This document shows, in pieces, positions 11,599 through 21,900 of a stretch of 64,000 nucleotides of DNA (positions are counted from its first letter, which is position 1; each line of letters begins with the position of its first letter). Location: NCBI GenBank assembly GCA_019054805.1, contig JAHQIY010000025.1, positions 310,001-374,000 of the forward strand, given 5' to 3'. The position numbers were made by a program, and so were the translations under genes. The DNA comes from Brachionus manjavacas (taxonomy: Eukaryota; Rotifera; Eurotatoria; Ploima; Brachionidae). The notes below the pieces were generated by a model. That model saw only the letters and a list, made by a program, of their open reading frames with translations. It did no database searches and was not told where the DNA came from.

Positions 11599-12797
11599 TC
11601 AATCATCCTTTCTTTGGCGTAAATTTACTTCCTTGCTTCTCTTTTTAAATGTTATCTTTTTTTCTTTTTTTTCTGAATTTTTAATGACTGGAATTTTTTC
11701 TTCGGTTGGTTCTTGTTTAACGCCTATGTTCAATGTTTCACTCACATTCAATTCAGATTGAAAATTTTGACCATCATCTTGATTTTCAGTTTCTGAAAAT
11801 TTGTTTTTTTAATTTCTATTAAGACTAGAAAATTTATTATTAGGCCTACTTTGACTGGAATCTAAATTTTCGACAGGCTTCCATTTGCTTTTGAAATCTT
11901 CTTCTTTGGTTTCAGTTTTAACCTCAACAGAAACTCTTTCCTCTTTTACCTCTTTGTTTAGTATGGCTGGGTCAACTTTTTTTTCAATCTTTTTTTCTTT
12001 GCTTGGAAGTTGCAGAAAATTTGCTTTTTCTGCATTTGCGTCTAAAAAAGCTCTTAAATTGTTTGATTTAGAAAAATAAAACAAAATAATTGTGATAATT
12101 ATAAACCTCTTGCATTCGGATGTTTCCCATTTTCCAATTTTGGATTCTGATTCGGGAACATAAAGTCTTTTGAAAGGTTTCTCTTGTCTCTTGATTTTTT
12201 TCTCTTCGTTCTTTAGATCTTTTGAAGTCGATGGATGTGAACTGGATGTGCCCTCGGCTGATTTAACCTTAGCTTTTAGTTAGTTTAGTTAGTTATGTAG
12301 TGTAAATTATTAAAAAATTAATTAGCAAACTTTCTAGGCCATATTGATTTCGCAATGAAGGATTACTTAGTATGTCACTTTGCATTGCTGCGAGTGCAGC
12401 TCGTTCAATCGCTGCCATTGATTTTCCGATTTCCTTTTCTTCGTTTCTTTTCTCAATAGATTTCTTTTTTATCTAGGAATTTTCAAACATTTAAATTTTA
12501 TATTATTCAGTCATTTAGAAATATTAAAATATTAATTACTTCTTGTAATCTTTTTCGAACTTTATCTTTATGATTTCCTCCATTTTCATGAATACTAATG
12601 CTCTTACCAGAGTTTAGAGATATTTTTTAATTAATTTTAATTTAAAAAACATTACTGCTTTGTTTGCTTGTATCCAAATTTTGCAATATTCACAGAATTT
12701 TTTTGGATTCGATTTCCAATATTCAGACCTTTAATCAAAGTGAAATGATCCTTATAGTGAATTTGATGATTCAAAAAAAAATTTTAATAAACTTCAT
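11599..12797 (-). CDS. WBP4: WBP4 (FBP21)-like spliceosomal zinc-finger protein lacking WW domains
   Basis: Exons on the minus strand: 12797-12793, 12728-12656, 12602-12540, 12472-12331, 12272-12107, 12052-11826 and 11792-11599, giving 289 residues without a frame break. The N-terminus has the matrin-type U1-like C2H2 finger of WBP4: EYWKSNPKKFCEYCKIW, then HENGGNHKDKV, followed by a helical AAIERAALAAM stretch. The C-terminus ends with the family's basic NLRQRKDD tail. WBP4 is a component of activated spliceosomes. In animals it normally carries two WW domains after the helix that bind proline-rich splicing factors. None is encoded here, and the introns (about 33-67 bp) are too short to hide them. 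The five-base first exon (ATGAA, donor GTTTAT) is the least certain part. Four of the six proposed donors are non-standard beyond GT (GTTTAT twice, GTTTGC, GTCTTA). Confidence 0.8.
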
Positions 12798-13187
12798 AAT
12801 TCTCCTTCTTTTGCGACTATTTTAAGAAATTACCAAAAATTTTGAGACCAGATTATTTGATCAAAAAAAAATTTCTAATGGTATTATCATTAAATTTTTT
12901 ACATATATAAATTCATATTGTGAATTAAGGAACAAAGAACAAAAACAGGAATCTTGAAATGGAATAAATTCTTTACAATTAGTCTAAAAATTGTAATGGG
13001 GAGGCGCTCATCTCCATTTCCAGTACCTTTTTGAGCAACGGCTCCGATCTGACACAGAGGTTACTGCATTGAGTTGAAATGAATCAGCTGATACATTTTG
13101 CAGAGCAATTTTTAGACTCATAGACTAGTAAGAATAGTTATTTCATTTAAGATTTTTTTTGTTCGTTGTTCCAAAATTCAGAATTGC
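12798..13187. other. Intergenic DNA with one member of a duplicated exon-like repeat
   Basis: The only structured part is 12993-13075, which matches 17843-17926 (see that entry). Its translation is CNGEALISISSTFL followed by NGSDLTQRLLH, ending in a stop, so it looks like a truncated copy of the exon at 17840. Confidence 0.5.
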
Positions 13188-13460
13188 TTTGATTATGATG
13201 AAGTTATAAATGACTCAAATTTAGAGAGCATAAATGATAAAAATTTAGACATTTAATCAATCAATGGAATATTAAATAGAAAAGATTTGTTCTTAGCTGA
13301 TGATGGCAATTTTAGCGAAAAGAATGATCAAACAGCTTATGATGATGAAAAAAAACTGTCGTTGATTCTAATTCATTAACTAAAAAAGTGACAAAGCACT
13401 TGGTAACACAAACGATGGTAGTTTAGTTGATATTTTTAAAAGAAATTTTTTTTATTAATT
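13188..13460 (+). pseudogene. Acidic coding-like fragment with stops and frameshifts
   Basis: After an acceptor-like AAATTCAG the sequence reads NCFDYDEVINDSNLES, then a TAA, then NGILNRKDLFLADDGNF in the same frame. Two shifts lead to KSDKALGNTNDGSLVDIF and a final TAA. The Asp/Asn/Ser composition resembles host disordered regions more than transposon proteins. No homologue is recognised. It may be a pseudogene of a neighbouring or distant gene. Confidence 0.3.
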
Positions 13461-14069
13461 AATAAAATATAAAAAAATGAAATTTTTTATTTTTATAAAA
13501 GTTTCTTTACAATTTCTTATTCGACTCATGTCTAAAATGTAGCAAAGCAATAAGCTGTGTGATTATTTAAGGCTATTTCGAACTAGGAGAGAACCTGAAT
13601 TGTTTAAATAAAGAAAAAAAAATTCTTAATCTTTTTTTTATGTTGGAAATTTTTTAATTTTTTTTCACCAGATGTCTGATCTAAAAATTTCATGTGCATT
13701 TTTAATATGGTCATAAAATAGCTAGTTTTTAGAATTTTTAAAAAATTTAACTAATAATTTAGAAGAGAAAAATAATCATGCATACTTACATTTTCCAGAT
13801 TAATTTTTTAAAAAATTTCTAAAACAAAATAAATTTTGATACACAGAGATCGGAGATCAGAGATCTTTTCAACTTTTTAAAAAGTTGAATACCAAATAAG
13901 TTAGAAATAAATATTTTTTTTATTTTTTCTTGATATAATTTAAATTAAATAGTCAATTTTATTTAGTCTCAAGGAAACGAAAAAACTTTTATTTTTTCAA
14001 AATAAGAAAAAATTGGATTGAATTCGATGACTCACAGAATAATTAAACAAAGAAAGGAATTTCAAGAAA
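13461..14069. other. AT-rich spacer downstream of STIM
   Basis: This stretch probably contains the STIM 3' untranslated region, read right to left. A nearly perfect short direct repeat (AGAGATCGGAGATCAGAGATC) lies at 13846-13865. No gene is seen. Confidence 0.4.
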
Positions 14070-15895
14070 CTAACATTGGTCTTGATTACCACTTTCGGAA
14101 ACATTAGTTTCATTGTTCCTGCTGCATATTTCGTCAATAGCTGACCAACGTTTATTCCATTCATGCTTATCTGACTTGCATTTTTGAATTTCATGCCTAA
14201 ATAAATATTTTTTTTCATTTGCTCATTCGAAATTAATTAATTTGATTATACTTTAAAATTTCTAATTTATGGTTGATTTCCTCGAGTGTAGAGGAGTGAG
14301 CTATTTTCAGGGCACCCAACAGACCGGACTGACGTTTGGAAATTTTGTTCAGAGCTTCAAAGCAGGATTCTTTTTCTTTTTGAAGGGTGACAAATTTGTA
14401 TTCTAATAATTGACGTTCAGATTCGTAAGTTCGATTTAAAAGATGGGTTAAATTTTGAGGTGTTTGAAATTTAACGATTTCTAATCGGGCTTCTGTTTGT
14501 TTGAGCGCTGCTCGCACCTTATCCAATTCTTGTTCTGCTAATTCCAGCCTTTTAAGTTGTCCATTTGTATTTTCGCGAGCTTTTCTCAAATAGTCAGCCT
14601 CGGTCTAATGCAAATAAAAAAAATAAACATTGTGAAAAATTTTAAATTATTTTATTGTATAAAAAGAAAGATAAATAAAGAATTTTCAAAAAAAAATTAC
14701 TCACTTTGGCTTGATTAAGTTCTTCTGCTAGGCGTTGATTTTTTTCGATTATAGTTTGATTTTCTTTTAGATTAAAATTTTCTTTTAATTCAGACGGATC
14801 GAAAGCTGCGCCAACTGAATTAGTCTTTGAAAATATTGAACGCTTTCGCATCGAAAAAAGAGATGCACACGAATCGTTTTTTGACATGTTCAAATTGGAA
14901 AAGGTGTCATCATTTTTTAGATTATTTTTCAACTGATTTATTATTGTTTCATTCTCTTCTGATGTACTTAGTTTTTCAACTTCGCTCATCATTCTTCTTA
15001 TTCTATCAAGAGATTGGCGATGTTTACCATATAAGTAAAGGGAGAATAGAATCGATAATGTGAGTGCGCCGACCAAAAAAAAATCTTTCACAAAATTGTG
15101 CGGCTTTTGAGTTGGTCCGAAAAGAACCAAATCAGTTGCTTTTATGATCAGAAGGCGCTTGTGTCTTGGATCTTTAATTTGCATAACATTTGAATAATAG
15201 TGGTTTTCGTTTATTGCTAATCTTGGAAAAAATTGACCATCAATGCGATTTCGTCTAAAGTATTCAGAATATTGTGGAAGTTTCACTTGGTCATTGACCC
15301 ATGCAACTACTTCGTCAATAGTCCAATTGTAAACTTGCGAGTGGTGCCACGATTTCCACATTTCATCAACTGAAATCATGGAATCTGATCGATGAAATTT
15401 TTTCTCACGATCATTTTCGCCACTCTTGTACTGAAGCTCCTCGGATAGAAACTAAAAAAAGATGTTAAAAATAAACAAACAAAATAATAAATACCATAAA
15501 TAATAACTTCTTTGGTTTCTTTAATTTCTATGTGACCATCTCGGTCATCGTCCATTTTTTCATGCAGTATTTTAATAGCAAAGTATCCTAATCTGTCCTT
15601 GTCCTCTTGAGTACACAAACCAAAAGGTCCTGTGCAATCTTTTGAATTTTCAGATTAAATTTGTTTTATTAAAATCAAATAAATATAATTAATCAAATAA
15701 TAATCGATTAATACCTGGATCTGGTACATTGTAATGTATTTCGTTTGTACTCTCAATGCGTGCTTTAGTCTTAAAATTTGTTGCATTTACATTTAAAACA
15801 ACAAAAATATTCGCATTGATGAAGATAAAAAATAAAGGTAAATAGTCGAAAATATAACGAGTCATCAATTTGAATTTTATGTTTTTTTTTTTCAA
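14070..15895 (-). CDS. STIM: STIM: ER calcium sensor that gates Orai channels
   Basis: Five exons (15895-15715, 15638-15508, 15451-14705, 14604-14252, 14196-14070) give 512 residues. A hydrophobic signal peptide comes first; the start may instead be the second Met at 15865. A luminal Cys pair spaced CTGPFGLC (residues 62 and 69) and the canonical EF-hand loop DDDRDGHIEIKE (90-101, all calcium ligands present) follow. Next are a SAM domain from about residue 144 (VYNWTIDEVVAWV) and one transmembrane helix at about 227-246 (FFLVGALTLSILFSLYLYG). A cytosolic coiled coil leads to a SOAR/CAD region (residues 354 onward, AHSSTLEEINHKLE, then WNKRWSAIDEIC). In known STIMs, luminal Ca2+ loss releases SOAR to open Orai at the plasma membrane. 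Two oddities are a roughly 60-residue polar insertion in the first coiled coil and a stop about 17 residues after SOAR, leaving no inactivation segment or polybasic tail. The last exon-exon join places the SOAR residues in frame. Confidence 0.9.
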
Positions 15896-17839
15896 ATAGT
15901 TTTAAAAAAAATTGGACTCAAGGTTTTAGAACATTATTTTAAACCGATCTAAATCAAAAATACTCAAATTAAAAAAAAAAGAAATAAAAAGGTTTTGATT
16001 AAAAAAATCACTCAGAATTTAAAAATCAAATATACTGTTTTAAAAAATTTAATCCAGAATTGAACGAAATAGATTTTTTCAAAAATACACTATATATTAT
16101 TATTATTATTAATGCTTCTATTAAATTTGACTAAATTTCTATTTGAATTTTCATTAATGTATTCGTTATTAAAATTATTCTTTTATGTGTGCAAACTTTG
16201 ACTAAAAAATGCTCATTTCTAAGTTAACATGAAATGAGAAAAATTTCAACTTTTCTCTACTGCTTTACCAATTGATTGCATTACTTTCACTTAATAACCT
16301 GTAAACACGATGCACTCAATTGAAATATCTGGGAACGGGCGCTTTATAGAAAATTTATTTTTGACAGGAGTTACACCTAAATTATTTTTAAAAATCAAAA
16401 AATTCAAATTAAAGAAAAATTAAAAAAAAAATTAAAAAAAAAAATTAAAATAAAAAATATAAAATTTAAAACAAGTTAGATACTATTTTCAATGAATTCA
16501 GTTTGTCAAATTAATGAAAAATGATTTAACTTTAGAATTTAATATTTTTTTTAGATTGGCAAATTTTAAAAGCAGAAGTTAATTTTCTAAACAAGTAGCG
16601 CGTAATTTGACTAGAGAAAAAATGAAAAACAACAATTACTATTTTTTTTTATAAAATGCGAAAAAATTTTTAAATAAATATTTTTTTCATAGTTTTTACT
16701 AGAATTCTCAAAACATATTGTGAATTTTTCAAGACTTTTAATTTGAACTTTTTGTTCTTTTTTCTTTAAATTAATAAATAATAAAGATGACAAAAAATAA
16801 ATTTCATGCAAAAACTGACTAAACATTCAAAAAAAATTTGAGATCTTAGATGACAAGCAAAAAATTCTGAATAAAATAAAATTTAAAGATTTTTAATTAT
16901 CACATCAAGCTGGTTAGGAATATAAAAAAAACATTTTAATTTTCATTTTGACTCTCAATAAATTTATTTTTATCAAATTGTTTAGAATTTTTGCTGGTTT
17001 TCAATTTTTTTGCTATAGATTTTAAAATAAGGATCATTTATTAGATAAGTACGCAAGCTCTAGTTCATTTAGGTATTAAATTTTTTTGATTACTCTGTAA
17101 ATTATAAATTATGAATAGGTATCAGCTATAAGAAAAAAGCATTCATTGTTAGTTTTAATATTTTTTGGAATATTCTTAACTAACATCTAGAGGTCCTAGA
17201 AGTTTCAAATTATAATTAAAGTTTTTTTTAAATTTCTTTGACTTATTTTAGAGCATTTAATTATAATAATAGAGGTCCAAATTCTAAGAAATTTCACCAA
17301 ATCGCGAGCACCTCCTAAGATTTTATCGACCCTGCTTCAGATCTTTTAGACATCTTTTTTTCTTATGTGGTTTTATTTTAGTATACCTCTTTATGATTTT
17401 GATATTTCTAATGAGTTTGAGAAACTTTATCACTGTTCTCAAACATAAACTTAAAATTAACAATTTTAGTTTAGTTTTTTTTTGGTTATACGACCACTTC
17501 CATCAACCCGTTCAGAACCTCTACTTTTTTAATAGTATCATTAACCAGAGTCTTTTTCAACCCATTTTTTTAAAACTGGAGCAAAGTAAAAAGGTTATCT
17601 TCTCAGCAATTTTATTGGGAACAATTTGTTGATTGAACAATATTTTCTGTGTATTTTGGATTCAATTGATATGGATCTACCAAAAGAACGCAAAAATAAC
17701 GAGGCCCACAACCTCAAAAAAATAATACATTCAAAAAACAATTTGCTTGAAAAGAAAATTCTCATTATCTTGTTTTACTTAAGAAATACTTGTACAATAA
17801 TAATAATAATAATAATAATTGTCCCTTTTCTGTCCTAGT
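15896..17839. other. Gene-free region upstream of STIM
   Basis: Poly-A/T tracts dominate (for example 16410-16460). No coding stretch with convincing composition or splice signals is seen. The part next to 15896 should include the STIM promoter. A (TAA)n microsatellite lies at about 17797-17820. Confidence 0.45.
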
Positions 17840-18048
17840 GGATAATGGGGAGGCGATCATCTCCTTTTCGAGTACCTTTTTGTGCAACGGCTTCGATCTG
17901 ACACAGAAGCTACTGTATCGAATTGTTCATCTATACCGCAATTATTGCCCAGTCGAAATTGATCCCCCTAGTTTAATGAAGAAAGGATTTCAAACATTTG
18001 CGCCATTTTGTAGAGATGTTTTGAAAATTTTTCACCCTCAGCGGATTT
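17840..18048 (+). pseudogene. Orphan exon-like segment, unknown protein
   Basis: An open segment of about 69 codons sits between a good acceptor (TTTCTGTCCTAG) and a donor-like GGTATAAATA. It encodes GEAIISFSSTFLCNGFDLTQ, then KLLYRIVHLYRNYCPVEIDP and KKGFQTFAPFCRDVLKIF. Its base composition is less AT-rich than its surroundings. The first 28 codons match a second copy at 12993-13075, and several of the differences there are silent or conservative, so both descend from a real coding exon. No neighbouring exons fit it in frame. It could be a relic of a dispersed gene, part of an element, or an exon of a gene whose remaining exons I missed. Confidence 0.35.
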
Positions 18049-18963
18049 TTGGTATAAATATATGCACTAAATATATACCATATAAAATTTTTAATTCTTA
18101 TTAATTCTGATTTATTTTATTATCAGAAATTATTTTTATTATTTTAGTTTATGATTATTTAAAAAAAATAAGAGCATACTTTAAGGAGCTCAGGTTTTGA
18201 GAAATCTCAAGTGACGCTAGCACATTGAGTATTGAAAAGAAGAAGAAAGAAGAAGATAATCAGCTAAATATATCAAATGGAGCTGAAAAAAAGCATTTTT
18301 GAAACATGAGTGAAATATCTAAGGTGTTTGCATGTTGTGCAGATAAGTTAACACATAAGAAATTTAATGCCGGATTGAAATAAATTAAGAGAGTACAAAA
18401 TGGATAAAAAAAGAAATTTTAATTTATTAATTTATCAATTTACTAAAACTAAAATGTATTTTGAACATTTGTGACTTTAAATCACGCTAATATTCATCAT
18501 CTGTTTACCTAAAGGACTAGAGTTAGAAGATCCTAAGTCAATGAGGCAGAAATCAAATTTGAAAAGGAGCCCAAAGTCTTTAAAGTGAGATTTATACAAT
18601 TTAATGTGCGTTTATTTTAGAAAAACCACTTTCACATTTAATTTTTTGTAATGAAATGGTACCAACATTGGTTTAGATTAATACATTGCATGGTAAACTT
18701 TAATGAAAAGTAATAGAGGCCTTTTTGTTCAAAGGAATTCTCGTTTCTAAATGTATTACCATTTTCTTTGCATGTTAGAAGGACACATCAAATATTAGCA
18801 ATCGATTTTCAACTAAAAACTTAACAAAATAAAGCATTGTGAATATGTCAGAATTATTTTGCTTGAATCATGTATCAGTGATGAAAGTATAAATTGAAAA
18901 AACGTTTGGTAAAATATTTTTCAATTAGAAAATTTTTTATTCGTCTATTAGTATCTAAATAAA
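18049..18963. other. Gene-free region upstream of SETDB1
   Basis: A short purine run (AAGAAGAAGAAAGAAGAAG) occurs near 18238-18257. No coding stretch is seen. The SETDB1 promoter and 5' untranslated region should lie at its right end. Confidence 0.4.
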
Positions 18964-21900
18964 ATGCTTGAAGAAATAAACCAAACTCAGATTAACAAGA
19001 ATATGTCAATCAAGTCGAGTTTATTTGAAGAAAAGAGTAAGTGTCTAATAGAAGAATTGTATAAATCTTTGGAGGAATACTTTGAAGACGCATTGAAAGC
19101 AGTACAAAATCAAGTTTCACTTTTGATCAGAGAGCCTATTAATGGATCGCTTCAAATGTCTCATTCAATTAAAAACCTTTGTCCAGAACGCTTGAGCCTT
19201 CTGGCATCAAAGATTGCTCAGATAAATCGGCAAAAACTGGACGCGAAAATAAAATCCAAAATGGAGAGCCTTAAAAAAGTTGCAGATGATCTAACTAAAA
19301 ACTCTAGTTGTGAACTTCGACTTGACGAAATAGTAAATTTTGATCTATTTTACAGCAAAGTTGAAGACTTGATGAAAAAATTTGATGACATTTTACCAAA
19401 TGTCTATTCGGATCTAAAACAAAATCTAGCAATCAGAGTCACAAAAAAATCGCATCGTTTGAAACAAACTGATTTTTTTTCTGACACAGAAGTGCTGGAA
19501 CAATCGCGTAAAATATCCAAGAAAAAAATCAAAAGACTTTTGGCAAAGTTAAAAAGTAATTCCGACTTGGACTCTGAGATGTCATCGTTGAGCGACGACG
19601 ACGACGGCGGATCGAATGGCAAACATTTTAAACTAATGACCTATTCATATTCGGACACTTTGCTTTATCAAGACAATTTAGAGATGGACGTTGGCTGTTT
19701 TAACGACAACAACTCATTCTCTTCAGACAATTCATCAATATCAAACAATTATTTGGAGCAAGAGCCGTTTAATTCACTGTCAAATTCATTTTCGTCGTGT
19801 TCAATCTACGACAATATTGACAGAGGTTATGATAGAGATTATGATAGAGATTATGATAGAGATTTGTTTAGAAATTTTCAAATCAATTCTGACTCTGAAG
19901 AAGATTTAGTGGCTGAAATAGGGGCTGAAAATTTGAACCAAGACCAAGATTGCATCATCATATGTGAAAACGATTACCAAGCCAAAGCTAGAAAATCCAA
20001 AAAATTGAACAAATGTCTGGAGATAATAGAAAAATTTGTCAACACAAACAAAGAGTTGAAAGTGCCGCGTCAACAGATCAGTTTGGGTATGAGATGTTTG
20101 GCGCTGAAGGACCGCAATCGCTTCAAATGGAAACTGGCTCGCATCACCAGAATCACAGACAACAATCTTTTGAATCATCAGGCTAATTCAAGCGAAAACA
20201 ATTCATCGCAAATTTACAAGATGATTTGTAATTGCAAATATACGGTCAAATTTGATTCGGACGAAGAAGACGGTGCTGAGCCACAAGACTCAATGGACGA
20301 CAATATCAACAAAGAAATGGAGGACTCAAACGAAAAGGTGGACAATGAGTCAGATCAAAGCGAGGAGCAAATTGTAAGCAGTTCTAGTGACAATGAAATT
20401 ATCGAGTGCTCAAATGAGAACAACAACGTCAAAAAACGTAAGTTTAAGTCTAACACAGGTGAATCTAGGTCTTGCTCGGAGCGACGATATGTTAAAAAAA
20501 GAACCAACCCGAGCAACATGGGCCTAGTTGAGCTTGACGCTAAATCTATCGCTTTTTTGGACAATTACGAATTCATACCGAATATCTACTCGAACAAGAT
20601 GCAAAATCGAGCTCTTTTTGAGCCCAAATCAAGAGTGGTTACTTTGTACCAAATGAAAATAATAACTTGTGATAAGAGTAAAGTGTTGTTCGAGAGCGAA
20701 TACATGAGCTCGGGCACTGTTCTGGAGGTTCCGTCCATAGCCAACTTTCGACGCTACCTTGTTTTGTTTGACAACGGAGTTGCTTTGTACGTGAAGCCGG
20801 ATCATTTGTTTCCAATATTCGACATGTTCGGCCAACCTTTAGATCTGCTCAACTTAGATCATTTGATGTTTTTACAAAACTACTGCCGCATTTATCCCGA
20901 GAGAAAATTGGTCAGACTAAATGCCAACGATCTTGTGCAGGTTTTTTTCAACAACAGATGGTGCACCAGCAAAGTGATGGATGTCGAAGGCTCGTTAGTA
21001 AACTTGCTAATCAAAAGTATATTTTTTAATAGAAAAAAGCTAGCCCAACCGTTGGTGTACAGCATTAAATTGCATCGCGGTTCCTTTTGCCTATTTCCAA
21101 TGTACGAACAATTTATTAGTCTATTGGAAAGCTCGATTAAAAATTGCTGTGAGTTGTCTCCTTTCGAGGAGTACATCAAAGACAAGCGGGATGATACCGT
21201 GCAAAATATGAGCTCCAAAAAGTACATTTCTTATTTTGCCTCAAGCATCTTTCCGAACGTGGGCCTCAAGAGCAAAGTGTCCAAGCAAAAGTACTTGGAG
21301 GCGACTAATCAAAAGTCGGCTAATGAAAAAGTCATCCAAGGCCAACTAAAGCATTTGAACATGGAAAATATGATGAGAGACGAAATAATTCCGTTTGTGC
21401 CGCATCCATGCACCAACGCCTGTGTTGCCAAGTGGGAAAACAGGTATACAGACGTTAAAGGCGTCAATCCTTTGTTGGTTCCTGTTTTGCACGGCTGGCA
21501 GCGACACATTGGAAATATTTCCAAAAATCCGACAACCATGACCAAAAAATTTATCAGGTACGTGACTCCTTGTGGACGAATGCTTCGCTCAACCGCTGAA
21601 ATCGATCACTACCTTTATTTGACTAATTCGAAGCTAACAATTGACATGTTCACCACCGACAATTACATTCACACAGACCGAGAATTCGAAGCGAACGCAA
21701 AGAATCTCAAAATAAATGACATAGCAGATGGCCAAGAAAATGTGCCAATATCGGTGGTCAATTGTGTAGACAACATAAAGCCCGACGACTTTGTTTACTC
21801 GGCCAAAAGAATTCCTCTCGACGGAGTTCCTTTGAACACAGATCCAACATCAATGGAAGGATGCAACTGCATTGACAATTGTCGTGATCGAACAAAGTGT

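Noticed and set aside
13997-14218. 73-codon minus-strand frame starting MKKNIYLG
   Set aside because: It is the wrong frame of the last STIM exon. The frame giving WNKRWSAIDEIC agrees with SOAR and with the splice phase.
17626-17838. 70-codon plus-strand frame
   Set aside because: It ends in an Ile run from the TAA microsatellite. No splice signal connects its first part with the orphan exon at 17840.
19404-21545. Several minus-strand frames of 68-111 codons
   Set aside because: All are antisense shadows of the long SETDB1 exon.
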